A stretch of 64,000 nt of DNA from Tethya wilhelma (GCA_964030475.1 CAXIPT010000002.1:7043381-7107380), one strand, 5' to 3'; positions 40,689 to 52,833 are shown, numbered from the stretch's first letter. The notes: a model not told the origin generated them from the letters alone. Numbers and translations: made by a program.

Positions 40689-43600
40689 AAAAAACGACTA
40701 CTATAACCCTTTCGGAGTGTTTCACACGCCGAGGGTTAATAATAATGAATCATGCAGAGGCTACGGGTTGGGGAGGAGGTTATTTTCTAATTAAAATATA
40801 GCAAAAACTTACAGACTAGGAGTGTTGTAAGAGTTTGATACACCAACAGCACTGAAGGATAGGAAAAACTATAGAATGATATAGATTATTACTCTAATCA
40901 TTAATATTAAGAATAATAATAAGTTTGATCAACCTACTTACATTTTCTTTCGTTTTCTGATGGCAATCACTACCACTATGATTCCAGTTATTATGCCAAC
41001 AATTCCTGCCAGGATTATCATTGTATCCATAGTGACAGCAGTTGAGTGAGGGTAATGTTTCCATGAGCCACAATCAGGAACACACACTCCACTGGAAACA
41101 TTTCCAATGGTTTCTCTACAAAAGAAACCTTCATTGCACTCACAAGTTGTATTCAATGGTAAAGTCATTAGCAATCCAGACGAATTATCAAGTCCAACTT
41201 TAGAATCATAACCTATAATAATTATTATTATTCATAATTAAGAAAAAGAGTATACACAATAAAAATTTTTATTATTACCACTTGAGCAAACTATCATAAA
41301 TATTTGGGAATATTCTGAGAGTTTGGAGGGTACAAACAATGTTGGTATAATTATTCATCCAAACAGCATCTTGTGAGAATTGCACCCATTATACTAAGCA
41401 ACGTGAACCTTCAGAATTCTCACAAACTACCTTAACAGTCATAAACGTAACATTAAAATAATAATAACTTACTTTCATTTAACAATCCACTGCTGTTATA
41501 ATTCTTTGCAAGCTCATTAGTGTCTAGATCTGGAAATGATTCACAGTCTTGAATCATGTTTCCAGGAATAGAGCTGGCCAAAGCCCATTCTCTCTGACAC
41601 ACTCCAGTGCTGATCTCTATACACTGACTTGAGGATGGTCTGAATGCCCTCCCAGCACTGTCACACAGACCAAAGAAATAGACACAGAGAAACGGAAGTG
41701 CAGCAGCTTGACAGTCATCACTAGCAATCAACTTAAAACTCTCTAACAGAGGACGAACTGCTTCTGATTGGTCCTTTAGAATGAAAATAATATCATTATT
41801 GTTAGTAGTAGATTGAAGGCAACTAGACAGAGACTTCAATTCTTCTCTGCAGACAGTTCCATTGTACTTTATCCTCAAAGGACAAGTGTCAGCTTCGAGA
41901 ATGTCAATCGTACTCATAGTGGAAGAATTTTCCTATACAATGTAACGTAAAATGGTATAATGCTTGTAGAAATTATCCAACCGTAGTTAAAATATAACTA
42001 CACTTACTAATAATTAGTTACTAGAAATCGTGCATTAAACACTGCTCCATCATGAATACATTTCCAGAGAACCAGTGAGCCTCGGAGAGGCACACACTAC
42101 TATTTATACCTATAGACACCAATCAACTTATGCTAAAACTAGATCTCTGGAATTAAAGGAACTGTGTAACTGTATTATAAGCACTGTTATGTTACTAAAA
42201 ATAAAATGCGTGACATTTTATGAGGTAATATGAGCTATTGTGATGTTTTTTGTTTTGTTTCTATATAGCGAGAGATGCGTGTACCATGTTTGGATGCTAG
42301 CTCCATGTATATACATACGTATATTGCGCTTTTGTTAACAAACAAAGTCACAAAACGCTATGCATTTTATTTTTCAAAACAAAACAGCACTAACATTATA
42401 GTCACACTGTATGACTGCATGCAGTGATATATATCACCCAAATAATATCCATTTATAATCATTGAGAAAATTGGAAGTAAAACACCTAGCTAGATTCAAA
42501 CCTAGGTCCATTCTGGTCAAACGCTCATATGCATGTGAATAACCCTTGTCAATTAATATGGTCATTATTATACATGTATTATTTTTGCATCACAGAGTCA
42601 AAATTAAATTATCATCAAAATCTAGCAAAATAAAATGGTGATCATACTAGCTTAACTCCGTTTATAGGTAATGTCTGCTAATGATATATTTTCTTCATCT
42701 TAACCTACACTGACACCAGGGAGAGGGGAGAAGACCATGTAGCACAAAAATATTCAGAGTGTGTCTAACATTGACTCTGCAGTATGGAAGTTAGTTCTCA
42801 CCTCTACATTGACACTATCATAAAATGAGTAATCTTAAAGTGATATCATCTGTTTCAGCAGGCATTCATTGATGGTGAGCTGTGTGCTTTGTTAACTTGC
42901 ACCATAGTTCAACTTGGTGCACTTTAAAGGCACCGCCTATTGGCCATGTATACTGTCTCACCACTAGCTGACTACTGGTTGTAGATGCTGACTGCACTCA
43001 ACTACAGGCAAATACCTTGATATCCTGCAGGAAATCCGACGGAACATACACAGCACATGGAAACTAGCCAAGAACTATCCAGTGAAAAAAGACTTTTGCA
43101 CTTTAGATTCTTCAGAAGACAACTAAAAGACATTTATGTTGGTTTTTTTCTAGGATATATATTCTTTGGTACCCGTTTCTAGTTCAAATTTTTAGCGTGG
43201 GAGCTGTCATAATTGTCTGTGTACAGTGAAACCTCCGAGCAAAGGACACTTCGGGGACAATATAAATTCAGCTTGTTTGTCCTTTGTAGAGAGGTTGTCC
43301 TCTTCTCAGAGGTTCTGTTTGTATTGCTACAATAGGGAATTGGAATTTTTGGGAACTAAAAATAGTCCTTTGTTGAAAGGTTTATAATACAGTGTCCCTA
43401 TCTCGGAGGGTCCACTATCGGAGGTTCTACTGTATTGACCTTCTCTTAAAGTAAGAGCTTGCACCTAAACTATACTCAAAACTGGAAAGAAAGTTGTAAG
43501 AACTCGATCTAAGCGCCATGATACAAATTGGTTACTCGGAACATGCATGCCTACTGCATGCTCTACTTTGAAATACACTCAACTAAACCCTTAGACTTTA

Positions 43601-46003
43601 CTCAACATTCAGCCCTGGTAGGCATGCATGTTCTATACACACACCCTAGGTAGGGTATTAATTTTTGGCTTCACTATGGCACAAACCCTTTGTACTATAA
43701 GTTTTCGTGAAATGTATTGTAACCTTCGTCAGGTTACAATACGTAACTGTACAACTAGTGTCATAGTTACTGTAACAGAAAAACTGCACCACATGTTTCC
43801 ACCCTGAAGTGTTTGGAACTGGTCAAACTGTATCATACGTACAATAGTACACAATAGTATAATTATATGAATGGGCCAAATGTCCCATTGACACAATACA
43901 ATTCCAAATGTTTATGATCATCAAAATGTAGCAAAATAAAATTGAGAAGAAGCTCTCTTTGACAGATTACCAATTGAATGCAAGGGCTAATTAATGCTCA
44001 GAAACTTTCTCAATGAGCTTGCACTGAGTTAGAGTGTGTATAATAACTATACTATAATTAATTATTCTTATAAACTTGAAAATTGTTCACACCTATAGCT
44101 GTAATAGGTCTCATAAGAATCAAGTTGTATGACCAACACACATCCGTATATAATGCTGAAACTTTCAACTCCTAGGCTTGGGAAGCTATATCATATAAGG
44201 TGCTATACATATAAGGTGTTGCTGTAGAGCTACACTTCCGGAATCAAAATAATAACTGTACATCTGGATAGTGTGTTTATGGTTGGGTAATAATTAAATT
44301 GAGAAACAATAATTACTTTGAGACTTTTAAGGTCTCAAAGTTTGGTACAAGAATTACCATATTAATTTTATCTGTGGATACATTGTCAAGTTTAAATATT
44401 AAAGCTGATTTTCTGCTATACCATATCAATCACACCAAAATGTTATTTGCTTAACATTTTGCACTTTGTACTGTGTACTGACTGTATTAGGTGCTGGCAA
44501 GCAAGTCCTGAACAACACTACAAATTGTGAACTGGAAACTCTATAAAATTATAGTAGGAAGTGAGTAAGAATTACTATAGACCACAACATCCTGTGGTTT
44601 GAATAAAGAACATGGCTAGGAAAATAGTCATGGTTAGAGAAATGGGCCTGGTAGAGGAAATATAAACTTTGCCACCTGCATAAACAACGGAACTAACTCT
44701 GTTATAGTATGTCTGTTTTCCCAGCAAAGTTAAGCTATATTTCCTTCTTGCTAGGAATTCGAATTAGTATACATAGTCGTATTTCCTTGTATTGCTTGTC
44801 TCTTTTAATTGAAAGAAACAACAAAGAGCTAAAGAACATGTTGAATTAACACTCAGATTATGCCCTTAGGTTTATACCTTGTGTATTTCAGATAAAGTCT
44901 TTTACAATAGGCATGATACTGCATGTTGGTAATAATGATACATGCAGTTGCAACCATGCAAACAATTGTAGCATGCATTCCCGTGAATGGCAAATTTGTC
45001 TATCATCTACTACATACTATACGTACAAGTTTAATTATTGTAGCAAGAGTTTAATTGTGTACTGTTTGGAATAAATATGTGTTGCTAATACAAAGGGGAA
45101 GAGAGTGTCTAACTGCCCTATAATCAAGACATTATGTGTCACACAAATGAAATCATGGCTGCTGTAGGTGTGGAATAAACACCATGAGTTAGGGGAAAAA
45201 AGATGATTGCCATAGTTAAGCAAGTACAGAGACTCCAAAGCAGAAGTAGAGCACTAACACAATACAGTAACAGTACAGAGTCCACTCAAGGAAAACATAG
45301 TTGTATTTCGTAGTTCGTGACTTGTACCAGCTGTTTCTGAGCAAAATGAAAATATATTTTGAAGTGTACCTACCTGTTAGTTAGGGTTGTTTCATTCAAG
45401 ACTTAAAGTTGAATGCTCATGATTAGTACATCTCCTTTTCTTTTTCATTCATAAAGCACTCTTGCAAAGAACATGCCTGCAATTTAGTGTCTATCTACAC
45501 ACAAACTTCAGATCACCAAGTGGAACAGTATGCATGTGGGTATGCCTCAATATCATATTCTGAAGACATAATGTATTGTTCTCCTTTTTATTATGAACCT
45601 TGACACTAATTACACACAAAATTGAGTTGAAATGCATGCACACTTATACATATGCATACTAAATATTACACTACATACTTACCACTGGCTTATGATAGAG
45701 CACAATTGGTAGGGAAAGGAGCCCCCAGATAATCACAATCACGACAGCCAAGCCAACATACTCAAAACGAATGCAGGTTTCATTTCCACTGTTATTGTCA
45801 ATTCTACCAACACTAAATGATGTATGAGAATTCTCTGCACCATTCACTGTTGAAGTTGTTTCAGCAGCTGTATGATTAATACCATTCACAACACACTTTG
45901 ACTCCTCTGAAGAGTTTGAGTCCTTAGACTCACTTTGAGTTACATTCATCTGATATTCTTGGAACTTTCCAGAGACTGAATTATTGAATTGCTCAGACTC
46001 CAT
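35632..46003 (-). CDS. Frizzled-like seven-TM receptor with cysteine-rich domain (7 exons, ~682 aa)
   Basis: Exons in gene order: 46003-45683, 41932-41473, 41212-40942, 40868-40813, 38187-38083, 37639-37254, 36081-35632; phases agree (2,049 nt with stop). Exon 1 has an S/T/N-rich region and a hydrophobic segment near residues 83-105, with no classical signal peptide. Exon 2 is a cysteine-rich ligand-binding-type domain (CQAAALPFLCVYFFGLC, CIEISTGVC). Exon 3 has an EGF-like cysteine patch and TM1 ending RKRKK. Exons 4-7 carry the rest of the 7TM: FSYP after TM1, LYCSS, then the Frizzled-type NKYFHLAA before TM4, and a loop ending FRIKHSRNIL. The tail after TM7 lacks KTxxxW, the Dishevelled-binding motif. 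Whether exon 1 belongs to this gene is inferred from phase and an NRF1-like promoter site upstream. Confidence 0.82.
36290..37113. mobile_element. Foldback element with ~190-bp inverted arms
   Basis: 36293-36490 and 36910-37112 are inverted, imperfect copies beginning CATGAGATGTAAGAGCACAA / TAATGAGATGTAAAAGCACA. Located in the Frizzled-like intron between 37254 and 36081. The open frame at 36858-37112 is inside an arm and is not a gene. Confidence 0.78.
38907..39259. mobile_element. pogo/Tigger-type MITE (353 bp), TA target duplication
   Basis: Inverted termini CAGTAGAACCTCGATTATCC / GGATAATCGAGGTTCTACTG flanked by TA. Subterminal repeats of TTCGGATAA occur at both ends. The CAGTRGAACC terminus plus TA duplication is typical of pogo/Tigger-derived elements. 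Located in the Frizzled-like intron. Confidence 0.88.
39457..39465 (+). promoter_or_regulatory. TATA box
   Basis: TATAAAAGG, an exact consensus TATA box, 68 bp before the ATG of a 30-codon frame at 39533. A start of transcription near 39487 would leave a ~45-nt leader. Upstream lies GCGGCCGC followed by AGATCT (39424-39437), unusual in this AT-rich context. Confidence 0.5.
39533..39625 (+). CDS. Candidate micropeptide, 30 aa, with one TM segment
   Basis: ATG...TGA frame encoding a basic, polar N-terminus (MSKSKQEFKGNIAKT) followed by a hydrophobic stretch (AIAGLITIAIII) ending NYY. The shape is a single-pass membrane micropeptide with a positive N-terminal flank. A strong TATA box sits at the right distance and the ATG follows an A-rich leader. 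It is antisense in an intron of the Frizzled-like gene. No homology is known to me, and a chance frame cannot be excluded. Confidence 0.35.
   Translation: MSKSKQEFKGNIAKTAIAGLITIAIIINYY
40163..40740 (+). repeat. Dispersed repeat with (AC)n, copy 1
   Basis: Matches 50401-50951 in inverted orientation along its length, starting around GTATAACTGTTAAACATCGA and ending in a short hairpin TAACCCTTTCGG...CCGAGGGTTA. Contains an (AC)n microsatellite at about 40656-40683 and a GTACGTATATAC tract at 40433-40462. GC content is higher than flanks. Non-coding as far as I can see. Confidence 0.85.
41933..45682. other. First intron of the Frizzled-like gene
   Basis: 3.75 kb without coding signal. The one clear element is the TA-flanked MITE at 43224-43432. 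A B-box-like GGTTTGAATCTA on the minus strand near 42493-42504 may be a decayed tRNA-derived repeat, but I cannot support a gene. Confidence 0.55.
43224..43432. mobile_element. Short pogo-like MITE (209 bp)
   Basis: Inverted ends CAGTGAAACCTCCGAG and the reverse of CGGAGGTTCTACTG, flanked by TA. Same CAGTRRAACCTC terminus class as 38907-39259 but shorter and with a different interior. Confidence 0.78.
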
Positions 46004-46130
46004 TTTGATGGTCGATCTCTTCCGTTTTGCCTAGGTTTCAGTCAACAATTATCATCATAATTATTTGTAAACCTGAACTGTACGTCTGGTAGGCAAAACT
46101 ACGTTCGCGCATGCGCGTTCTACTGGCCGC
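46004..46130 (-). promoter_or_regulatory. Putative promoter of the Frizzled-like gene, NRF1-like palindrome
   Basis: CGCGCATGCGCG at 46106-46117, about 105 bp upstream of the ATG at 46003, matches the palindromic NRF1 element. The region is a small CpG-rich island in AT-rich surroundings, which supports 46003 as a gene start. Confidence 0.45.
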
Positions 46131-47954
46131 AAAGGTCAAAGTTTACGTGCTGCACTCTAATTAGCAGTGTACAGTGTACCTATGGTGTCTTGTCTCCTCA
46201 GAGACATGTAAATTGAATGAGACTGTAATAAATGTACAAAGCAGCTACAAATTGGTGTTATAATCATGATGGACTTGTTTAGCTAAATTTACAGTATGTG
46301 TGAGTACATCATTAATGTAGTCCGAGTGGGATAATTTTAATTTCGCTGGCCATGTGCTGCATGATTTGTGGTATCTTCTTTTACACAAAATTGCCATGAG
46401 AATAAAGTGCATAATTGTAATGCTATAACTATAGGCAATTGCATGAAAATGACAACCACTATATAGGTCTAATTAATTTTTGAAACTTGGTATAATTATA
46501 GATAAGTTATTTATTGCAGTTTCATAATCTAAAGGTTTCGCCTTGTATGATGAGTATCTAATGAAATATGCTCGTCATTGTGTAACTACCATGGCAACTG
46601 AATAATTCAAGCAATAACCCTTTCTAGCCTCCTGCAGCTTGGAATTGTACATTCCGAGTGTTTTCCAATAGTATGTTTGGATCATAATATTACTATTATT
46701 ATATGAGGCACTTTGTAAGAACCAATAATGTGTAATTAATTGCAGCTGTCATTGAATAATTTATGGATTATTAATTACAGTTCACTTAAGTAGGCTGAGG
46801 GACTGAATATCCTGCAGAATAGACTTTATTCAGCTTTGTGATGGACGTACCACAACAAATTTGTGATGGGTGTACATGTATGTTTAATGAGCTAGCATAA
46901 GGGGAATTGAAATCACTGTTGAATAAATTGGAACATCTACGAAGTATAAAGTCATAATGATACATGTGTTTGACTAATCCCATAGTCTATAGATTTAAAC
47001 TTATGGCAGGTGCAATCACACAAGTATTTCCATCACAATTTATGGTACGTCGGTCCAGCACATATATATCTCTAGAAGCATTTATTTAATTAGCAAACTT
47101 ACTGTTGCAAAGCTATATATATATCATTATGTGAAATAATACTTTGATGCTTTAGGGCTAAGGTTTTACAGAAACTGAATCAATATTACTTCACTTTACG
47201 GAGTTCAGGCTTTAAGATTTGTACCCAACATTTCTTAATTTTTCTACGTACTAACTTATCTCTTATTTTATAGCTATAAAGTTAAATTCGTGCATATTTG
47301 TAGATAGCTTTAGTCAAGGCTTTACTATACTTGTAAATATGATTGTGTGCAAGAGTCCGACATTTCCTTAATGACTCTTCAATCTATTTTTGCAGCCTGT
47401 AGATTTGTGTTCCTTCTGTTTTGTTCACTGGTATGCTCTGAGTTGATGACACCATTATACTTTCCTGATCAAGTTCTTAGCTATCTGAGCTATCAGGTGA
47501 GTCGATCCTTACAATTACAAAGTAGAGAATTAGTAAGGAAAGAATCTAGTGTCATGTAGGAGGAGTCAGTAAGTGATCTTGGTAGAGTACCTCATGTCCA
47601 TTGTGTAAAGTGATGGAATATCCCAAACATATATGCTTACATGGAATCATGGATGAGAGAAAAGATGGGCGTAGACATATTCCTCCAGAAATATTAACTT
47701 ACCATGCTATAGTGTCATCATATTGTTGAACTTAAATGTTCCATTTTCAGATTCTAAATCAGTAAAGTAGCTCTGAAATCGTGGTTCGTCTTTCCATGTT
47801 AAGTAAACACAGACTCTGTAGTCTGTACTGAGTGCATGTGGTTGCTCTTGTAAGAAGGTTGGTAAGTCAATCATACCTTGGTTTACGAGAAGCACTTATC
47901 TGTTTGATCATGGCTTGAACATACCGCTGTTCTTAAAGACCATCTCAAATAATA
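46131..47954. other. Intergenic, no feature identified
   Basis: AT-rich. Short frames at 46786-46983, 47347-47559 and 47707-47895 show no recognisable domain; the last may be a 3' remnant of the neighbouring MULE-like element. Confidence 0.45.
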
Positions 47955-50395
47955 CTTGAACCAATACAAAATGTTTATGTCATGTCAAAGTGATATAAAC
48001 TGTTGACATAGAACATTGTTAAATGATTCAGTGATATTGTTGGTGTCCACTCGCATATCCATGAAACTCTTTGCGTTGGGAGTGTGCCCATAACTTATAA
48101 TGTACACATAAAAAAGTAAATGTGCTCAATAATAATACAAAATGTACACAGACAGTCTGTTATGCCTGTACATGAACACTTACCGGGATACAGTTTAGCT
48201 ACTCTGTTTCTAGGTAGGTCTTTAGTTTTGTGTTGGAGTCATACCAAGTTTTTGTTTTGACAATTTTGAGAATGCTATTAAAGTAGCGCTCTATAATAAT
48301 ATTATAGTGTTTATAAACATGTTATACATACATGTACATGTAATTGGAAGTTTACTAGACAAGGTCTTTAAATATCTCAGAATTGTTTCTCTGTCTTGTG
48401 GTAATTGTACGTCATTTGCAGTTTTGTTTCCCAACACTACTCTTATCTCTCATGGTATGAGATGGAGACCAGTGAGGTTCCACTGTGTGAGAATCATCAA
48501 TCTAAGATGTCTTCACTTTCATGCTGGGGGATAATAGTAGCAACTACTCGACCAAGGCCTAATGATGTTTTCACAATAAGAAAATAACATGGAAAGCTTT
48601 TCTTTGTAGTATGATATATTATACCATCCATCAGCATAATTGTGTTCCCATACTCTTTCAATAGTGTCTTTTGAGTAGCAGTTTGGAGAACAAGGAGAAA
48701 TGTCGATTGAGAGTATTCATCAGAAGAAATTTCATTTGTTGTGGTTTCTTCTTTAGTAGCTTTAATTTGGCTGATGCACTGATTGAAGTTCATCTTCAAT
48801 GGTGTAGGTTTTTGATCCTATACATACATGCATGTACAGGTAGGTAAAACTAAGTCAGATAATCTATCACTTACTTCTCTCCATCATGGTGACCCATGTC
48901 TTCCTCCCTTTTCACTTTTACATTGTCATCACCACTCTTCCTATTAACAGATTGTACAAGTTGGTAATAAAAGAAACTGTATATATCACTACATTGTTTT
49001 CAAACTTACTTTAGCACTTCCATGGAGTTTTCCTTCAGTGTCTGTTTCTGATTGATATTTGTGGAGAAAGTAGTCAAATCTGGAGTTTAGCTCTTGTTCA
49101 CAATTCAAACAATTCTTCAAGACATTCTGGTCAAACATGTTGTTGTGAATGTTTTTGTTACAGTAGGATAGTATAACGTCACTTGGTCTCTTTGAAAGAA
49201 GACCTTGACGAATATGTTCAGCAATAAGTTCCTGGTTTACCCACTCCTTTAATGTCGACATAAGAATTAAGGTGAGAGTTACATACCAGTAATTCCACTC
49301 AATCAACTATTGTAGTAAAGGCTTGTGGGAATGTAGGTCTGGAAGTGAGGTAGGTGTTTGATCATCATCCAACAGAAAATTGATGGCCTCTCCGATTTCA
49401 AGCTTACGTAGCCTCACATTTAAGGTTGCTTAAAACTGAGTGAATCTGGACTTGGGGCATTCCTTGGGTTTGTGTTTTCTTTGTCAACTTTAAATTTCGG
49501 TGTTCCCCCCTCTGTTGCCAAGTTATTGTGCATAGTGATAGCTTATCTTCTTGCCTTATTAACACTCCTTTGTCTGCTTCCTGGTACAAGTGCATACCTT
49601 GTACTTAGTTCCTTTCTGAAGTTTGAATGCCTTAAGCCAGGTTTGCCATGATTCCATTGAAAGGAATCATCTATCGTAATCTTATGCATGGACACTGGGA
49701 TCCCAGGTGAGCAAGACAAGAAGTTGGGTCAACTTTAGTAGATGTTTCATAGGTAGTAATGGATATTGTACTACATTAAAGCAACAACTGAGAATGTTAT
49801 CAGCCTGGTGTTTCTCATTTTCTTTCAATACAGTAGTACTCCATGTGACCCGTTGGCCACAGTGTTTGTGGGTCATTCTGCAAACTGAAACAGATACTCC
49901 AAGCTGGAGCTGCCTTTTCTGTTTCTTTAGTCAAAAGTACCTAGTGCTCTTCTCAGACTTGAAACAAGCAGATGAGTGCTTATAGAAGTTTGACATAGAT
50001 ATGCTCAGACACATTTAATCTACAGTATATACAATGATCACCGAGTGTGGTGTCACTTGAAAGATTGTCGACCATGCAATTCAATATAATGCACACCTTT
50101 CTATCTCCAACATGTGACCAGTGGTACATTTACAGCTCAGAAGCCTTTTATTTACTCAGCAGCGAAAGGTTAAAGGGAAGAGCCTGGGTACAAAGCTGCA
50201 GAGTTAGGTGTTTACTCTTCTCCGTGCTTTAAATAATGCTTGTTTTTGTTTAGTATCATTGACATGTTCAATCACAATTATATCAGATTGTCACAGCAAA
50301 TTCTAAATTCACTCTTTCTAGCAAAAAAAATGGTGGTCAATAGTTCAGCCTGCCAGGAGCCTGATATACCACTCCATTTTCTATTTTCCATTTCT
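47955..50395 (-). mobile_element. MULE-like DNA transposon, degenerate
   Basis: A ~2.4-kb element whose outer parts recur in inverted orientation at 60480-61372. On the minus strand, 48799-48497 encodes a block with YGNTIMLMDG, a Thr-Lys pair and CYFLIVKTSLG, which I recognise as the start of the MULE/CARF-like transposase core (D of the DDE triad in LMDG). 49306-48989 encodes a charged upstream region (EWVNQELIAEHIRQG). Frames are interrupted, so no intact transposase is present. The superfamily call rests on this one core motif. Confidence 0.6.
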
Positions 50396-50400
50396 ATTTT

Positions 50401-50448
50401 TAACCCTCGGCGTGTGAAACACGCCGAAAGGGTTATAGTAGTCGTTTT

Positions 50449-50480
<32 letters not shown>

Positions 50481-50951
50481 TCAATATTAATCTGAAGAAC
50501 AGCAAGTCTACTCTGAAAATTAAGGACATAGGCATGGAGTACTGATGTTCATCTAAAAAAAATATGTGTATTAAAAGCTAAAAGCTTATAGTTCTTGAGC
50601 TATGCCAGGATTTTCAATCCGAGCCATCGCTCGGGCGGCCATTTTGGCTACGTGGCCCCACCCACTATAGCACTACGTATACGTATATGTATAGCGAGCT
50701 AACGAGAGTTGCCTGATCGTGCGCTAGCTGCACCTCGCTAGAACACTGGAAGTCTGAGATAGCGACACCGACTCTAGTATAAATGCTTAGACGTAACAGA
50801 GTATTTCTAGTCCAAGCGCTTGTGCTTTGCAAACTCTGCAGCAAGATAGCTTGTGATAATATTATGATCGCGACGTTGCCTAAGTAGCCACGCCCATGCA
50901 CAGTACAGTCTGCATGCATTGCCAGCCTCGATGTTATACAGCTGCAGTAAA
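50401..50951 (-). repeat. Dispersed repeat with (GT)n, copy 2
   Basis: Inverted copy of 40163-40740, with the matching microsatellite at 50453-50480 and the terminal hairpin TAACCCTCGG...CCGAAAGGGTTA. It runs directly into the N gap, so its far end is missing. Confidence 0.85.
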
Positions 50952-51018
50952 NNNNNNNNNNNNNNNNNNNNNNNNNNNNNNNNNNNNNNNNNNNNNNNNN
51001 NNNNNNNNNNNNNNNNNN
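50952..51018. other. Assembly gap (67 N)
   Basis: Run of N. It separates copy 2 of the dispersed repeat from the left flank of the RAG1-like repeat. Confidence 1.
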
Positions 51019-51274
51019 CCGTGTACTAACGGGAGAGAAGCTAGCCATGGCTGACATAGCTGCATTCAAACGCTTATATCTCAGCAATAGAAGCAGCCCC
51101 ACCCGTAAAATCACGTCTGCAGCTCGCCAAGGTGTGCCCCCCCCCATTGGTCAGTTTTCCAAAATTGGGTCACAAATAAGCTACTTGAGGCAAATTGATG
51201 ACCCTTTTCCCAATAGATGAGTGTGCATTATTTGGAAGCCGAATATTCGTTTACTGCCTGCTTTACCTGAAGAT

Positions 51275-52153
51275 CACGGACGTTTCATTGTTCAATTTAG
51301 TGTTAAATTAGAACATTATGGTATGTTACAACATGGGCGTGGCTCAACATAGCAACTTCAATAATATTCATAGCAACCACGCTGACTGTTCTGCAAACTG
51401 TGGAATGCAAACTGTTTGTATCTAAAGTTTCATACTTTCATTCCAGCACTCTTGTGCACTTGGCAACCAATGAAATTCATCTGCACATGAATATCAAATT
51501 ACAAATCGTACTGCGCATGCATTTGAGCGCGCGTTGTTATGGTAATGTTACTACAAACCGCTTGAGTGCAGCTACAAAAATTCATTTGCTGACTTCCAGG
51601 AAGTTTTCACAGGTATGTACTCTACTGCATCCCACGCATGTAATGATGTACTACAGCATCCAACAGTTTCTATGTAGTGTCCTTTTTTTTTGTAAGGAAA
51701 AAATTCATGCTAAAATTGGGTATAAATTACATTAGTGTTATCACTTAAATTTCACAGATGGAACACAAAACTGCTCTTGAGAGTTTATGCCGGATTTGTG
51801 GCAAGGCATTATACACAAAATCTAGTCACACCAAGCACTTCTGTAGTGAAAACACTGACAAACTTTTGTCTGTGTTTGGTGTTAGTACAGTGGATGATGA
51901 TCCTGAAGTACATCCGCTTTACTTTTGCCACTCCTGCAAACTTATACTCACAAAATCCGGTAAGCGTGAGGACAACTATGAACACAAAACCTCTCCATTC
52001 CAAGGCTGGTGCAGTCATGAAGATGAAAGCTGTTGTGTTTGTGATCACTGGGCCAATTTGCAGAAGGGGGGAAGACCAAAAAAACAAGTTTGGAAGGGCC
52101 GCCCACCACTATCAACACCAAAGTACTGTATCCGACACTTGAATGAGATCGCA
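51275..52153 (+). repeat. Left arm of 879-bp inverted duplication carrying a RAG1-N-like gene
   Basis: Reverse complement of 52834-53712, same length with no net indel and roughly 1-2% substitutions. The outer boundary is sharp in both arms at CACGGACGTTTCATTG, preceded by unrelated sequence (AAGAT here, CAGTT in the other arm). This means two copies of one repeat at two insertion contexts, joined at the single N at 52833. Confidence 0.9.
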
Positions 52154-52832
52154 CCTGCTCGGCTTGTGGATCCTGACACACCAGTCCACCTATGTACAAC
52201 ACAAAACCATCGATCCAGTTCATCTTCATTGCCCCATCTGTTGCCAGCTGTTAGTAAGCCCAGTAGAACATGTTGTCTGTGGTTCTCTGGTGTGTGCTGA
52301 GTGCTTCTGTGCGTGGCTGAATCATTGCTCCAAGTCGTCTTGTCCTTGTTGCCACAGTGGAGACATTACAGACTTTAGCACCATTCGACCAGCATCGCAG
52401 CTAGTAGTAGATACACTTGGTAGTCTGTGTGTGGTGTGTGAGAAGTGTGAGAGTCATCTTCAGCAAAACAAGCTCCAGTATCACATCGCCAACACCTGCA
52501 CAACTGAGAGAAGATTGGTTCAATCTTCCCCAGACACGGTTGATCACATTTTAGAGCAACCCATTACAGCTCCACTCACACCACTAGAGCAGAAGCTTCA
52601 AACACAGTTGGCTAAGCGTGCACTAAGTGCAAGTGGTTCTGAAGAGAGAGTTCTGCACCTAAAGACTGGTGGGCAGGTAAACTAAAATTTTAATTACTTA
52701 TACACAATGTGAATCTATACATACACAGAGCTATAAAATTAAAGTAACATAAAAACATTCACATAATACACCTAGCCAATGACGTTTGTACAAGTCCGGA
52801 AATCTAGAGTACCATCTGGGAAAGCAACATCA
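51758..52832 (+). CDS. RAG1 N-terminal-region-like zinc protein (partial, one frameshift)
   Basis: Exons 51758-52676 (GTAAAC donor) and 52776-52832, cut by the N at 52833. The first ~150 residues carry LCRICGK, VHPLYFCHSC, then W-x-H-x4-CCVC and KGGRPKK; this order and spacing resembles the zinc-binding N-terminal part of vertebrate RAG1 (CRICG, IHP-x2-FCHNC, W-x-H...CDIC). A second block from 52230 resembles the RAG1 RING and adjacent finger: CPIC, SPVE, CG-x3-CAEC, CPCC, then CEKC...YHIANTC. The RING histidine (CKH in RAG1) is Ser here. GGQ joins PMTFVQVRK across the intron. The blocks are in different frames; the shift lies near 52195-52215. The catalytic core is not in the window. RAG1-N-like proteins are known in several invertebrates, so this may be a relative or a transposon-borne gene. 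The ATG at 51758 follows an acceptor-like CACAG, so upstream exons are possible. Confidence 0.72.
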
Positions 52833-52833
52833 N

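Noticed and set aside
42480..42530. Second tRNA-like B box on the minus strand
   Set aside because: Only a weak B-box match (GGTTTGAATCTA) with no supporting A box or tail.
51275..51282. CACGGACG as a RAG recombination-signal heptamer
   Set aside because: Only CAC matches the CACAGTG consensus and no nonamer at 12 or 23 bp was seen; kept as a question about the boundary only.
51809..52229. Reverse-strand frames opposite the RAG1-N-like gene
   Set aside because: Open only because the sense strand is coding; no domain signature and mirrored in both arms.
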